64,000 nt of DNA from Deltaproteobacteria bacterium (lineage in GTDB: Bacteria > JAGRBM01 > JAHCIT01): NCBI GenBank assembly GCA_026129095.1, contig JAHCIT010000003.1:62001-126000 (forward strand), given 5' to 3'. Below the pieces are notes generated by a model that saw only the letters and a program-made list of their open reading frames with translations, had not been told where the DNA came from and did not search any database. Each line of letters opens with the position of its first letter. Position 1 is the first letter of the stretch. This document shows, in pieces, positions 17,485 through 27,668 of this stretch. Position numbers and translations under genes: made by a program.

Positions 17485-20172
17485 ATGGGAAATTCTCTCG
17501 TCATTGTTGAGTCGCCTGCGAAGGCCAAAACCCTGAAAAAATACCTGGGCAAGGGCTTCGAGGTGATGGCGAGCAAGGGGCACATCCTTGATCTGCCGAC
17601 GAGCGATCTCGGTGTCGATATCGAACACGGATTCCAGCCGACCTACTACATCACTGAAGGCAAGGAACAGGTCATTACTGACCTGATCAAGGCGGCAAAG
17701 AAAGCCGACACGATCTATCTGGCGCCCGACCCCGACCGCGAGGGTGAGGCAATCGCCTGGCATATCCGCATGGCGCTGGAAGGAAAGGCCCACCCGCCGC
17801 CACCCAAGGGACGCCGGAAGAAACCGGCCAAAGGCGCGGCCTCCAAGGACACGAAGGCCGCCAAGCCGGTCAAGGCCAAGCGTGGCGTAAAGGCCGCCAA
17901 GAGTGCCGAAATACCGCCGGACGGGGAGAGTGGAACCCAGCTCGTTGGCGGTGTTGGTGATGGCAAGACATTCCACCGGGTTCTCTTCAACGAAATTACC
18001 CGTAAAGCGGTTCAGAATGCTGTGGCCAACCCGGTCAAGCTGGATTCGCTGAAATACGATTCCCAGCAGGCACGCCGCGTCCTGGATCGTCTCGTCGGAT
18101 ACAAAATATCCCCATTGCTCTGGAACAAGGTCCGCCGGGGCCTTTCCGCCGGCCGCGTGCAGTCAGTTGCAGTCCGGCTGATTGTTGACCGCGAGAAGGA
18201 AATCCGCGCCTTCAGGCAGGAAGAATACTGGACCATCGGCGTTCAGGGTGAAGGCCCCGTACCGCCGCCGTTCCAATCGGCACTCGCACGTGTGGACGGC
18301 AAGCCGCTCTCTGTGGATAACGGTACGACGGCCAACGCACTCGCCAGCGAGATGCGAAAGACGCCGTTCCTGGTCTCCAAGGCAGTTCGCAAGGAGCGTC
18401 GGCGTGGTGCTCCGCCGCCTTTTGCCACGTCCAAGTTGCAGCAGGATGCCGCACGCAAGCTCAGGTTCACTACGCGGAGGACCATGAGTGTCGCGCAGAA
18501 ACTCTACGAAGGCATGTCGATAGGCGATGATGGTCTGGTCGGCCTTATCACCTACATGCGTACTGATTCGGTCCGGATCGCGCAGGATGCCATCGAGGCG
18601 GTTCGTGGACACATTACAAAGAAATTCGGAAAAGAATTTATTCCCGAACAGCCCAACTTCTTCAAGTCCAAGGCGAGCGCTCAGGATGCTCACGAGGCGA
18701 TTCGCCCGACATCCATGGACTATCCGCCGGAGAAGGTTGAGCAGTATCTTTCCAAGGAGGAGTTCGACCTTTATGAGCTGATCTGGAAGCGGTTTGTCGC
18801 GTGCCAGATGGCCCCAGCAGTTTTCGACCAGACTTCGGTCGAGGTAACGGGCGGACGTTTCCTGCTCCGTGCCTCGGGATCGGTCATGAAGTTTGCCGGT
18901 TTTACGGCTGTCTACAAGGAAGATGCCGAAGAGAAGGTCGCTACCCAGAAACCGAAGGAGGATTCCGGAGATGCGGAGGAAGATGATCGTGACCGGGTCC
19001 TGCCTCCCCTGAACGAAGGCGATGCCGTGAATATCCTGTCCGTAAACCCGGAACAGCACTTCACCCAGCCGCCGCCCCGGTTCACCGAAGCATCGCTGGT
19101 AAAGGAGATGGAAGAGCGCGGTATCGGCCGCCCTTCGACATATGCCCAGACCATATCGACCATTCAGGACAAGGCCTATTGCGAGAAGGTCGAAAACCGG
19201 TTCCATCCGACGCATCTGGGAGAGCAGGTGACGGAGCTTCTTGTCGAGAGTTTTGGTGACGTAATCGACGTCAACTTCACCGCCGGAATGGAGTCCAAGC
19301 TCGATTTGATCGAGGAAGGCAAGGCGGGGTTCCTGGAAACCCTGAAGGAGTTTTACGGACCGTTCGAGAAAACCCTCGCACACGCCGCCGAACACATGCG
19401 GGATCTCAAGCGGCAGGAGATTCCGACCGATATCCCCTGCAAGCTTTGTGGCGGGAAAACGGTGATCAAGTGGGGCCGGATGGGCGAATTCATTGCCTGC
19501 ACGAACTACCCGACGTGCAGTTTCACATCCGATTTCAAGCGCCAGCCCGATGGCTCCCTGAAACTTGTCGATCCGGTCGAGGAGTTCGGTGCCGAGGCGA
19601 TGGAGCCCTGCGACCTGTGCAACAGCCCGGTGGCACTCCGAAAGGGCCGCTTTGGTCCGTTCATCGCCTGCACGAACTATCCCGCCTGCAAGTTCACCCG
19701 GAAGATCGTCAAGAAGGCCGGAAACAAGATGGGGGTTGAGAAGGTCGAAAAGTACCCTGGCAAGTGTGATACGTGCGGGGCGGGGCTCGTCGTCCGAAAG
19801 GCATGGACCGGAAACCGGTTCGTCGCCTGCGAGAACTATCCTGCCTGCAAGTTCGCCAAGTCCTATGAAATTGGCGTCCCGTGTCCCAAGTGTGGCGAGA
19901 CGGAGGGTGGCCAGCTTGTCGAGCGCACGACCAAGCGTCGGCGGATGTTCTATGGCTGCAACCGGTATCCGGAGTGCGACTTCACTACCTGGGACAAGCC
20001 GCTCAAAGAGGCATGCCCCACCTGCGGGAATCCGTACCTGGTGGAGAAGGTTTCCAAGCGCACTGGCCGCCTCGTCAAGTGCCCGAATACCGGGTGCGAC
20101 TACGAGCGCGAACTGCCGGAAGAGGCCGGTGACGGGGCTGGTGCGGAGGCCCGGATGGATGCCGCCGGCTAG
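17485..20172 (+). CDS. topA: DNA topoisomerase I with large basic insertion
   Basis: A type IA enzyme that relaxes negative supercoils. From ATG 17485 it has 895 residues; GGAG at 17469-17472 is upstream and the N-terminus SLVIVESPAKAKTLKKYLG is the family's TOPRIM start. Acidic residues lie in APDPDREGEAIAWH and the nucleophile is Tyr357 in GLITYMRTDSVRI. About residues 101-158 form a Lys/Ala/Pro-rich insertion where E. coli TopA passes directly to the FNEIT segment. From residue 650 there are five C-terminal zinc-ribbon modules with CxxC pairs; the fourth (CPKCGETEGGQ) has a longer spacer and the fifth ends in CPNTGC. Its stop overlaps trmFO by 14 bp. Confidence 0.97.
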   Translation: MGNSLVIVESPAKAKTLKKYLGKGFEVMASKGHILDLPTSDLGVDIEHGFQPTYYITEGKEQVITDLIKAAKKADTIYLAPDPDREGEAIAWHIRMALEGKAHPPPPKGRRKKPAKGAASKDTKAAKPVKAKRGVKAAKSAEIPPDGESGTQLVGGVGDGKTFHRVLFNEITRKAVQNAVANPVKLDSLKYDSQQARRVLDRLVGYKISPLLWNKVRRGLSAGRVQSVAVRLIVDREKEIRAFRQEEYWTIGVQGEGPVPPPFQSALARVDGKPLSVDNGTTANALASEMRKTPFLVSKAVRKERRRGAPPPFATSKLQQDAARKLRFTTRRTMSVAQKLYEGMSIGDDGLVGLITYMRTDSVRIAQDAIEAVRGHITKKFGKEFIPEQPNFFKSKASAQDAHEAIRPTSMDYPPEKVEQYLSKEEFDLYELIWKRFVACQMAPAVFDQTSVEVTGGRFLLRASGSVMKFAGFTAVYKEDAEEKVATQKPKEDSGDAEEDDRDRVLPPLNEGDAVNILSVNPEQHFTQPPPRFTEASLVKEMEERGIGRPSTYAQTISTIQDKAYCEKVENRFHPTHLGEQVTELLVESFGDVIDVNFTAGMESKLDLIEEGKAGFLETLKEFYGPFEKTLAHAAEHMRDLKRQEIPTDIPCKLCGGKTVIKWGRMGEFIACTNYPTCSFTSDFKRQPDGSLKLVDPVEEFGAEAMEPCDLCNSPVALRKGRFGPFIACTNYPACKFTRKIVKKAGNKMGVEKVEKYPGKCDTCGAGLVVRKAWTGNRFVACENYPACKFAKSYEIGVPCPKCGETEGGQLVERTTKRRRMFYGCNRYPECDFTTWDKPLKEACPTCGNPYLVEKVSKRTGRLVKCPNTGCDYERELPEEAGDGAGAEARMDAAG

Positions 20173-21496
20173 TGAGCACCGGAATGCCCCACCGGTCGTT
20201 GTGATCGGCGAGGGCCTCGCTGGAAGCGAGGCCGCCTGGCAGCTTGCGCGGCGCGGTTATCGGGTCCGGCTTCACGAAATGCGGCCAGGGAAAATGACCC
20301 CGGCGCACCGGACCGCAAATGCAGCCGAGCTGGTCTGCTCAAATTCATTCAAGAGTATTCGCATCGAATCTGCCCAGGGCGTGATGAAGCGCGAACTGGA
20401 GGCACTGGATTCGCTCGTCCTGCGCTGTGCCCATGCGGCACGCATCCCCGGCGGGGAAGCACTCGTCGTGGACAGGGACCGGTTCGCTGCTGGTGTCGAG
20501 GCGGCTCTGCTGGCAGAGCCGCTGATTGAACGGGTGCCGGGCGAACTGGAGCGGATACCGGATGATCCGGTGGTCATCGTCGCTACGGGGCCGCTTACCA
20601 GCGACGCATTGAGTACGGACATTTCCCGGATACTGGGCGAGAAACATCTCGCATTCTATGACGCCATCAGCCCCATTGTGGATGCCGAGAGCGTGGATGG
20701 CACAAGACTCTACCGTCTTTCCCGGTACGGCCACGGTGGAGATGACTACTGGAACATCCCGCTGGATCAAGCAGCCTATTACCGTCTCGTTGATCAGCTT
20801 GTGGCCGCCGAGCCCTACCCGGAAAAGTCGTTCGAAAACCTGCGTCCCTTTGAAGGGTGCATGCCGATTGAGGACATCGCCCGTCGGGGCCGCGACACAC
20901 TCCGGTTCGGACCCTTGAAACCGGTCGGTCTGCCGGACCCCAGAACCGGACGTGACCCCTATGCGGTCGTGCAGCTTCGCATGGAGAACCGGGAAGCGAC
21001 CATGTGGAGCCTTGTCGCGTTCCAGACGAAACTCCGGCATGGCGACCAGATGGCGATACTGAGGAGCCTGCCAGGACTTGAACAGGCGGAGTTTCTCCGG
21101 CTTGGCTCCATTCATCGCAACACATTTGTCTGTGCCCCCAGGCTTTTGGATGGAACCCTCCAGGCAAAAGCCCGAAAGGGACTCTATTTCGCGGGGCAGA
21201 TCACCGGTGTAGAGGGCTATACCGAATCGACGGTCATGGGGGCCGTGGCGGCGCTTCATGCTGTCTGCAGGCTTCAGGGGAAAGCGCTTCCCCAATGGCC
21301 TCGCAATTCCGCCATCGGATCGCTTCTCCACTATCTGAAAGAGGCAAACCCCGAAACATTCCAGCCGATGAACTTCAACTGGGGCCTGCTGGAACCCCTC
21401 GGCCACAAGGCCCGGAAGGAAGAGCGTCACCGGCTGTTGGGCGAGCGTGCGTGGGCCGAATACCGCTCGTTCCTGACCGGGCTGGAGGCGGCGTGA
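20159..21496 (+). CDS. trmFO: tRNA m5U54 methyltransferase, folate/FAD-dependent
   Basis: TrmFO makes 5-methyluridine at position 54 of tRNA with methylenetetrahydrofolate and FADH2. The 445 residues open with the FAD-binding VVVIGEGLAGSEAAWQLA and contain the family blocks AHRTANAAELVCSNSFKS and GLYFAGQITGVEGYTES. ATG 20159 is preceded by GGAGG at 20145-20149 with 9-bp spacing, and the gene overlaps topA by 14 bp in another frame; the longer open frame back to 19565 is topA read out of frame. The topA-trmFO-xerC-hslVU order is conserved in Firmicutes and Deltaproteobacteria. Confidence 0.97.
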   Translation: MPPASEHRNAPPVVVIGEGLAGSEAAWQLARRGYRVRLHEMRPGKMTPAHRTANAAELVCSNSFKSIRIESAQGVMKRELEALDSLVLRCAHAARIPGGEALVVDRDRFAAGVEAALLAEPLIERVPGELERIPDDPVVIVATGPLTSDALSTDISRILGEKHLAFYDAISPIVDAESVDGTRLYRLSRYGHGGDDYWNIPLDQAAYYRLVDQLVAAEPYPEKSFENLRPFEGCMPIEDIARRGRDTLRFGPLKPVGLPDPRTGRDPYAVVQLRMENREATMWSLVAFQTKLRHGDQMAILRSLPGLEQAEFLRLGSIHRNTFVCAPRLLDGTLQAKARKGLYFAGQITGVEGYTESTVMGAVAALHAVCRLQGKALPQWPRNSAIGSLLHYLKEANPETFQPMNFNWGLLEPLGHKARKEERHRLLGERAWAEYRSFLTGLEAA

Positions 21497-22509
21497 AAAA
21501 GTATACTCCCCGTGGTTCCGGGCCGCTGCGTTCCCCGGCGGCGAAACAGGCGGATCAATCTGCCTTTGACACTACCTTGGATGAGTTCGTCAGGTACCTG
21601 AAGCTCCGGAACCGTTCGCCAAGAACGCAGGCGCACTATGCGGGTACCGTGGCAGCCTTCGGCCGGTTTCTTGCCGGAAAACGCAAGGCCGCGCTGGAGA
21701 ATCCTGCGTCGATCAACCTCTACGACTTGCGGGGATTTGTTTCGACCCTTTTTGGCGCCATGTCGAACGACAGCGTGGCAAGCCATGTCTCGGCCCTGAG
21801 AACCTTCTTTGGATGGCTGAAGAGCTCCGGCCGGATACCAGCCGACCCGACAGAACTGCTCGAATCTCCCAAGAGAAAAAAAAGCCTCCCCCGGTTTCTG
21901 CCTGAAACGACCGCGGGAGATCTGATGGATGCTCCCGGCCAAGGCGACCGGGAACCGGAACGGGACAGGGCCCTGCTGGAGCTCTTTTATGGTTCCGGAT
22001 TGCGGCTTTCGGAACTGGCGGCAGCTTCCGATTCGGCACTGGATGTCCAGTCCGGCGATATCCGGGTCATGGGGAAGGGGCAGAAGGAACGGATTGTTCC
22101 CTTGAGCGAAGCCTTTATTCAGGCATGGAACGCTTACCAGCCCCTTCGAGAGCGGTTTCGCAAGAAACTCGGTCCGGATATGCCTCTTTTCCTCTCGAAC
22201 CGCGGGAAAGCGCTTTCGGTTTCGATGATCGGCAAGATCGTGCGAAAATACGGGGCGAAAGGAAGTAACCCGGTCCGGGTGACACCCCACATGCTTCGTC
22301 ACAGTTATGCCACGCATATGCTGGAGGGCGGGGCCGATTTGCGGGCAATTCAGGAGATGCTGGGACACAGTTCCCTGGCGGCTACCCAGCGGTATACGGC
22401 GGTCCAGTTGGCCCGGATGATGCGGACCTATCATGAGGCCCACGGGCGCGCTAGAGATAAGCTCCGGAACCGCAATAGCGGTTCCGCTGACGGAGAGAAA
22501 CCAGAGTGA
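21493..22509 (+). CDS. xerC: Tyrosine recombinase XerC-like
   Basis: This site-specific recombinase probably resolves chromosome dimers at dif with XerD. From GTG 21493 (overlapping the trmFO stop as GTGA, GGAGG 4 bp upstream) it has 338 residues. The N-terminal SAM-like core-binding domain ([21 protein letters not shown]) is followed by the catalytic domain with Arg171 (GLRLSEL), Lys in MGKGQKER, His266-x-x-Arg269 (HMLRH), His292 and nucleophile Tyr301 (TQRYTAVQ), so the active site is complete. XerC rather than XerD is inferred from its place before hslV; no mobile element features surround it. Confidence 0.93.
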   Translation: MKKYTPRGSGPLRSPAAKQADQSAFDTTLDEFVRYLKLRNRSPRTQAHYAGTVAAFGRFLAGKRKAALENPASINLYDLRGFVSTLFGAMSNDSVASHVSALRTFFGWLKSSGRIPADPTELLESPKRKKSLPRFLPETTAGDLMDAPGQGDREPERDRALLELFYGSGLRLSELAAASDSALDVQSGDIRVMGKGQKERIVPLSEAFIQAWNAYQPLRERFRKKLGPDMPLFLSNRGKALSVSMIGKIVRKYGAKGSNPVRVTPHMLRHSYATHMLEGGADLRAIQEMLGHSSLAATQRYTAVQLARMMRTYHEAHGRARDKLRNRNSGSADGEKPE

Positions 22510-23039
22510 AGCCGATGCATGCTACTACCATCGTCTGTGTTCGCCGGGACGGCAAAGTCGCCATCGCCGGAGACGGCCAGGTAACCCACGGCAATCAGGT
22601 CCTAAAAAATACCGCCCGGAAAGTGCGCCGCCTCGCCTCCGGCCGTGTGATCGCCGGGTTTGCCGGTGCCACGGCGGATGCATTCACCCTTTTTGAGCGT
22701 TTCGAAGAAAAACTCCAGCAGTACCCGGACAGCTTGCAGCGGGCGGCCGTCGAACTGGCAAAAGAATGGCGGACGAACAAGATGCTCCGGACGCTCGAAG
22801 CGCTCCTCATCGTCGCTGATAGGTCCGGGAGCTATCTGGTGACCGGCGCAGGGGATGTTGTGGAGCCGGACGATGATGTTCTGGCCATTGGTTCAGGCGG
22901 TGCATTCGCACAATCGGCGGCATTGGCCATGCTTCGCCATTCGAAGCTTTCCGCCCGGCAGATTGCGGAAGAATCCCTCCAGATCGCCGCGAAAATCTGC
23001 ATCTATACCAACGCTTCGGTAAATGTGGAGGAGCTGTAA
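22506..23039 (+). CDS. hslV: ATP-dependent protease subunit HslV (ClpQ)
   Basis: This is the proteolytic core of the HslVU cytosolic protease. The 177 residues contain the N-terminal threonine nucleophile motif [10 protein letters not shown], exposed after removal of the first few residues, and [18 protein letters not shown] and [16 protein letters not shown] 22506 overlaps the xerC stop and has GGAGAG at 22492-22497; ATG 22515 in frame is the alternative. hslU follows. The partner, catalytic threonine and length all fit a working protease. Confidence 0.96.
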   Translation: MKPMHATTIVCVRRDGKVAIAGDGQVTHGNQVLKNTARKVRRLASGRVIAGFAGATADAFTLFERFEEKLQQYPDSLQRAAVELAKEWRTNKMLRTLEALLIVADRSGSYLVTGAGDVVEPDDDVLAIGSGGAFAQSAALAMLRHSKLSARQIAEESLQIAAKICIYTNASVNVEEL

Positions 23040-23083
23040 CGTGCCGCTTTCCACTCCCGGTGCCGGGTGCTAACCGTTTGGCA

Positions 23084-24478
23084 ATGGATCCAACCTCACT
23101 CACGCCCCAAAAGATCGTCGAACTGCTTGATGCCTATATTGTCGGACAGGCCGAGGCCAAGCGTGCCGTGGCAGTGGCACTCCGGAACCGCTGGCGGCGG
23201 CAGCGTGTGGATCCTGCAATCCGCGACGAGATTTTTCCCAAGAACATCCTGATGATCGGGCCGACCGGAGTCGGCAAGACTGAAATCGCCCGCCGCTTGG
23301 CGAAGCTGGTCAGTGCGCCGTTCCTGAAGGTGGAGGCCTCCAAGTTCACCGAAGTGGGCTATGTCGGCAAGGACGTGGAGTCCATGATCCGGGATCTGGT
23401 TGAAATGTCGGTCAAGATGGTGACCGAGGAACACAAGGGCCGGGTCCGTCAGCAGGCTGAAACGGCAGCCGAAGAACGCCTCCTGGATGCACTGCTCCCC
23501 GGTGTTTCCGAGCCCAGACAGAAGGCTGAAAACCGGTTTTTCGTGGCCCCGGCCGCCGGGGGCCCGGCTACGGTTCAGGAATCCCCCGGCGCCGCCGACA
23601 CGCGGGAAAAGTTCCGTCAGATGCTGAGGGAGGGCCGTCTGGAAGACCGCGAGGTCACCATAGAAGTCGCCCAGAAAACCATGCCTCTTGCCCAGATCGT
23701 TACCCCACAGGGAGTCGAGGAGATGGGCATGGACCTGTCCGAAATGCTGGGCGGGATGCTTGGTGGCGGCCGAAAGAAGTCGCGCACAGTGAAGGTGTCT
23801 GAAGCTCGCACAATTCTCATCGAGCAGGAGTCGCGCCGGATGCTCGATTCAGACGCCGTGAACCGGGAAGCTCTCCGGCGGGCGGAGGAAGGGGGAATCG
23901 TTTTTCTGGATGAAATCGACAAGATCGCCAGCCGCGACCGTCAGGCCCACGGCCCGGATGTTTCCCGCGAAGGGGTCCAGCGCGATATCCTGCCTATTAT
24001 TGAAGGATCGAATGTTACGACCAAATACGGCATGGTGAAAACTGACCAGATTCTGTTCATTGCGGCCGGCGCATTCCATGTTTCCAAGCCCTCAGACCTG
24101 ATCCCTGAACTCCAGGGCCGGTTCCCGATCCGGGTTAATCTGGAGCCCCTCACGGCTGAGGACATGCTGAGAATCCTGAAAGAACCCCGGAATGCCCTGA
24201 CGGCCCAGTATGCGGCTTTACTGGGGGCAGAGGCGGTCGAGATCACCTACACCCCGGACGGCCTGGAGGAAATGGCCCGGATCGCCGCTCAAGTGAACGG
24301 CCAGACCGAAAATATCGGCGCCAGACGGCTCCATACGATCATGGAAAAGGTGCTGGAAGAAGTGTCCTTTGCCGGTCCGGACTATCCCGGCCGGAAGGTG
24401 GTCGTGGATGCTGCTTTCGTACGAGGCCGGCTGGATGGCATCTTGAAGAAACAGGACCTCTCCAATTACATATTGTGA
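23084..24478 (+). CDS. hslU: ATP-dependent protease ATPase subunit HslU (ClpY)
   Basis: This AAA+ unfoldase feeds substrates to HslV. The protein has Walker A GPTGVGKTEIARRLA, the EVGYVGKDVE segment with the pore GYVG loop, Walker B GIVFLDEIDKIA and the C-terminal HslV-activating tail ending DLSNYIL. The I-domain insertion lies between (about residues 120-230). ATG 23084 gives the typical start MDPTSLTPQKIVELL; GTG 23060 adds eight residues and neither has a clear Shine-Dalgarno. From ATG it has 464 residues, somewhat longer than E. coli HslU. It is 44 bp after hslV. Confidence 0.96.
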   Translation: MDPTSLTPQKIVELLDAYIVGQAEAKRAVAVALRNRWRRQRVDPAIRDEIFPKNILMIGPTGVGKTEIARRLAKLVSAPFLKVEASKFTEVGYVGKDVESMIRDLVEMSVKMVTEEHKGRVRQQAETAAEERLLDALLPGVSEPRQKAENRFFVAPAAGGPATVQESPGAADTREKFRQMLREGRLEDREVTIEVAQKTMPLAQIVTPQGVEEMGMDLSEMLGGMLGGGRKKSRTVKVSEARTILIEQESRRMLDSDAVNREALRRAEEGGIVFLDEIDKIASRDRQAHGPDVSREGVQRDILPIIEGSNVTTKYGMVKTDQILFIAAGAFHVSKPSDLIPELQGRFPIRVNLEPLTAEDMLRILKEPRNALTAQYAALLGAEAVEITYTPDGLEEMARIAAQVNGQTENIGARRLHTIMEKVLEEVSFAGPDYPGRKVVVDAAFVRGRLDGILKKQDLSNYIL

Positions 24479-24489
24479 CTTCAGGGACC

Positions 24490-24516
24490 GGATCCGGAGG
24501 AAAACGGACCGGATCC
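24490..24516 (+). other. Hairpin and direct repeat in hslU-argB spacer
   Basis: GGATCCGG (24490-24497) pairs with CCGGATCC (24509-24516) around an 11-nt loop. The same bases also make an 11-bp direct repeat, GGACCGGATCC, at 24485-24495 and 24506-24516. There is no T tract. It may slow transcription after hslU or bind a regulator. Confidence 0.35.
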
Positions 24517-24532
24517 TCGCCGGGTGAATGAT

Positions 24533-24546
24533 CTTCCGGCCGGAAG
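24533..24546 (+). promoter_or_regulatory. Perfect 14-bp palindrome before argB
   Basis: CTTCCGGCCGGAAG is a perfect palindrome 12 bp upstream of the argB TTG start. Its right half supplies GGAAGG (24542-24547), the likely ribosome binding site, so a protein bound here or an RNA hairpin would affect argB expression. It does not resemble an ARG box. Confidence 0.35.
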
Positions 24547-24558
24547 GCTGAAACCAGT

Positions 24559-25473
24559 TTGCAGGAATATGTAGCCAAGGCGAAGGTGCTCCTTGAGGCT
24601 CTTCCCTATATTCGCCGTTTCGCCGACAAGGTGTTCGTCATCAAGTATGGCGGGCACGCCATGGTGGACGAAACGCTCAAGCAGAGCTTCGCCCGCGATA
24701 TTGTGCTGATGAAGTATATCGGCATGAAGCCGGTCGTGGTTCATGGCGGCGGCCCGCAGATCAAGATCCGGCTCCAGAAGCTGGGGGTCCAGAGCGAATT
24801 CGTCAATGGAATGCGGGTCACCGATGCCGAGACGATGGTCATCGTCGAGGAAGTACTGGCCGGTCATGTGAATAAGGAGATTGTCACGCTGATCCAGTCG
24901 CAGGGCGGACGGGCCGTAGGCATCAGCGGCAAGGACGGGGGGCTGATCCTGTCCTCTAAACTGCTCATGGATGACGGCACTGGTGTCCAGAAGGACATCG
25001 GTTTCGTGGGCAAAATCGATCATGTGGATCCGAAGATCATCCGGACCTTGGTGACCGACAAGTTCATCCCCGTGATTGCGCCAATCGGCGCGGATGCTAC
25101 CGGGCAGGGCTACAACATCAATGCGGATATCGTGGCTGGCAAGGTCGCTGCTGCACTAAAGGCGGAAAAGCTGATTCTCATGACCGATGTGGCAGGCGTC
25201 CTTGGCGAGGCAGGCGAGCTGCTCCGGCAGCTCAACGCGGAGCAGGTCGAAGGACTTATCAAGGGGGGCGTCATCAAGGGTGGCATGATCCCCAAGGTGA
25301 ACTGCTGTCTCGACGCCCTCCAGGGCGGTGTCCGCAAGACGCACATCATTGACGGGCGTGTCCAGCACGCCTGTTTGCTGGAAATCTTTACTGAACAGGG
25401 GATTGGCTCCGAGATCAGCTGGAATCCCGTCCGTGAGAAGCGGCCCCATATGCCGCTGGTGGACGAAGCATGA
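24559..25473 (+). CDS. argB: Acetylglutamate kinase
   Basis: This enzyme phosphorylates N-acetylglutamate, the second step of arginine synthesis. The 304 residues show the amino-acid kinase fold: [10 protein letters not shown] near the start, [17 protein letters not shown] and the C-terminal [12 protein letters not shown] and [14 protein letters not shown]. The start is TTG 24559; the frame closes at 24529 and no ATG or GTG lies in that interval. The N-terminal helix ([22 protein letters not shown]) matches arginine-sensitive kinases such as that of Pseudomonas, so feedback inhibition by arginine is possible. argD overlaps its stop codon. Confidence 0.96.
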   Translation: MQEYVAKAKVLLEALPYIRRFADKVFVIKYGGHAMVDETLKQSFARDIVLMKYIGMKPVVVHGGGPQIKIRLQKLGVQSEFVNGMRVTDAETMVIVEEVLAGHVNKEIVTLIQSQGGRAVGISGKDGGLILSSKLLMDDGTGVQKDIGFVGKIDHVDPKIIRTLVTDKFIPVIAPIGADATGQGYNINADIVAGKVAAALKAEKLILMTDVAGVLGEAGELLRQLNAEQVEGLIKGGVIKGGMIPKVNCCLDALQGGVRKTHIIDGRVQHACLLEIFTEQGIGSEISWNPVREKRPHMPLVDEA

Positions 25474-26726
25474 CGGCCGCTCCCGGCAAAAAACGGCGGG
25501 TTACGGGAAGAAAACCGGCCCGCCAGGCAAAGCCTCCTGACCGGAATCTCCAGTGGGAAAAACGCACGCTGGAGACAGTCGCCTTTACCTATCGGAGGTT
25601 TCCTGTCGCGATCGTGCGGGGCAGGGGGCCCTGGGTGTGGGATGCCAACGGGAAGAAATATTTGGATTTTCTTGCGGGCGTCGCCGTGAACTGTCTCGGA
25701 CACGGGCACCCGGCGATCACCCGGGCCGTGCGGGAGCAGGCATCTAAGCTCCTGCATATCTCCAACTATTTTCATATCCCTTCGCAAACGGAACTGGCGG
25801 AAGAGCTTACGCGGCGTTCCTTCGCGGGCCGTGTTTTTTTCTGCAACTCCGGTGCCGAAGCCAACGAAGCCGCCCTGAAGCTCGCCCGCAAATGGGGACA
25901 GGAGCATGGTGGAAGAGTGGAGATCGTCTCGACAACGAACTCATTCCACGGACGGACAATCGGATCGCTTTCGGCCACGGGGCAAACGAAGTATGCGGAG
26001 GGGTTCGGACCGCTGCTCCCGCAGGTCCGTTTCGTTCCGTTCGGAAATGCTGGCGCTCTCGCCGAGGCAGTCACGGAAAAAACCTGTGCTGTGCTGATCG
26101 AGCCGGTTCAGGGGGAGGGTGGCGTGGTGCTGCCGCCCGATGGCTACCTGCCGCGGGTGCAGGAAATCTGCCGGGAGAGGGGCGCGCTGCTCCTTGTTGA
26201 TGAAGTTCAGGTAGGGATCGGCCGGACCGGCACTCTGTTCGCATACGAACAGATGGGGTTTGAGCCGGATATCATGACGCTGGCGAAGGGGCTGGGTGGT
26301 GGAGTCCCGATCGGCGCCATGTGTGCCCGCACCGAAATTATGGAGGCTCTGGGGCCCGGAACGCACGGGAGTACCTTCGGCGGCAATCCTCTGGCCACTG
26401 CGGTTGCTTTGGCGGTGGTCCGTGAGATTGCCCGGCCGGCTCTCCTTGCGAATGTCCGGAAACAGGGGGAGCGGATACGGCACTACTTCAGGAAGTTGCA
26501 GGCGGGCGACCACACCGGACTTGTCGCCGATGTACGAGGCATAGGGCTGATGACCGGGATCGAAGTTACCCGCGAGGGACCGGAGATCGTGAAGCGGGGT
26601 ATTGAACTGGGTCTTATTGCCAACTGTACGGCGGGAAATGTGATCCGGCTCGTTCCACCCCTCAATGTCACTTCCCGGGAAGTGGATACGGCGTGCCGGT
26701 TGCTCCGCCAGGCAATGGGGATCTGA
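25470..26726 (+). CDS. argD: Acetylornithine aminotransferase
   Basis: A PLP-dependent class III transaminase that converts N-acetylglutamate semialdehyde to N-acetylornithine. The 418 residues include [17 protein letters not shown] (phosphate binding), [15 protein letters not shown] and the PLP lysine Lys273 in [14 protein letters not shown] basic N-terminal extension of about 25 residues ([17 protein letters not shown]) precedes the fold. The ATG overlaps the argB stop as ATGA, which points to translational coupling. ArgD can also act on succinyl-diaminopimelate in lysine synthesis; the position between argB and argF favours arginine. Confidence 0.95.
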   Translation: MTAAPGKKRRVTGRKPARQAKPPDRNLQWEKRTLETVAFTYRRFPVAIVRGRGPWVWDANGKKYLDFLAGVAVNCLGHGHPAITRAVREQASKLLHISNYFHIPSQTELAEELTRRSFAGRVFFCNSGAEANEAALKLARKWGQEHGGRVEIVSTTNSFHGRTIGSLSATGQTKYAEGFGPLLPQVRFVPFGNAGALAEAVTEKTCAVLIEPVQGEGGVVLPPDGYLPRVQEICRERGALLLVDEVQVGIGRTGTLFAYEQMGFEPDIMTLAKGLGGGVPIGAMCARTEIMEALGPGTHGSTFGGNPLATAVALAVVREIARPALLANVRKQGERIRHYFRKLQAGDHTGLVADVRGIGLMTGIEVTREGPEIVKRGIELGLIANCTAGNVIRLVPPLNVTSREVDTACRLLRQAMGI

Positions 26727-26728
26727 GC

Positions 26729-27646
26729 ATGGTCATTCGTCATTTCCTGGAACTGTCCGACCTGACCGCTTCCGAGATTCGGGAGACGATCAATCACGCC
26801 CTCGCGCTAAAGCGCGACCGGGCCGCTGGAAAGCTGCAGCCATCGCCACTTACCGGGAAAACCCTTGCCCTTGTGTTCGAGAAAAGCTCAACACGTACGC
26901 GTGTTTCGTTCGAGGTCGGAATGGGCGAACTGGGCGGCCGGGCGCTGTTCCTCTCGCCATCCGAGATACAGCTGGGCCGGGGGGAATCGATCCGGGATAC
27001 GGTCAAGGTACTTTCGCGCATGTGCCACGGGATAGTGCTGCGCACCCACGACCATTCCCGGCTGGCGGAATTTGCACGAAACGCGACGGTGCCGGTGATC
27101 AACGGACTGACGGACCTTCTGCATCCGGTGCAGATACTCGCCGACCTGATGACCATTCAGGAACAGTTTGGAAAGTTCGAGGGACTCAAGATCGCCTATA
27201 TCGGTGATGGTAACAACGTAGCGAACTCTTGGATCGAGGCCTGCGCCCTTTTCGACTTTCAGCTTTCGATCGCTCATCCGCCGGGTTACGGTCCCGATCC
27301 TGGCTTTCTTGAGTTTGCGGGTGCCAGATGCGGCGGCCGGCTGACGATCATGCAGGATCCCCGAGCGGCCGCAAAGGACGCCCATATCCTTTATACCGAT
27401 ACATGGACCAGCATGGGCCAGGAGGAAGAAGCGGGAATCCGTCGGCATGCATTTCAGGGTTACCAGATCAACCGCAAGCTGATGGAGGTATGCGCGCCGG
27501 GTGTCCGGATCATGCATTGTCTTCCGGCTCACTGGGGCGAGGAACTGGCTCTGGAACTCCAGGACGCCCCCGAACTGGTCGTCTATGACGAGGCCGAAAA
27601 CCGGCTGCACGCCCAGAAGGCGCTGCTGCTTCTCCTCATGTCCTGA
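26729..27646 (+). CDS. argF: Ornithine carbamoyltransferase
   Basis: It joins ornithine and carbamoyl phosphate to citrulline. From ATG 26729 the protein has 305 residues. The carbamoyl-phosphate motif appears as SSTRTRVSFE, with LLHPVQILADLMT and the ornithine-site loop MHCLPAHWGEE. The last is usually HCLPAH-R-G; here Trp replaces the Arg, worth noting but within the loop. A longer open frame from GTG 26693 overlaps argD and is not needed. It starts 2 bp after argD. argG and argH are not in the window. Confidence 0.95.
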   Translation: MVIRHFLELSDLTASEIRETINHALALKRDRAAGKLQPSPLTGKTLALVFEKSSTRTRVSFEVGMGELGGRALFLSPSEIQLGRGESIRDTVKVLSRMCHGIVLRTHDHSRLAEFARNATVPVINGLTDLLHPVQILADLMTIQEQFGKFEGLKIAYIGDGNNVANSWIEACALFDFQLSIAHPPGYGPDPGFLEFAGARCGGRLTIMQDPRAAAKDAHILYTDTWTSMGQEEEAGIRRHAFQGYQINRKLMEVCAPGVRIMHCLPAHWGEELALELQDAPELVVYDEAENRLHAQKALLLLLMS

Positions 27647-27668
27647 AAGGGTATAATCCCGCGGGTTT

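Noticed and set aside
19565-20158. N-terminal extension of TrmFO inside topA
   Set aside because: It reads topA out of frame; the FAD motif begins after ATG 20159, which has its own GGAGG.
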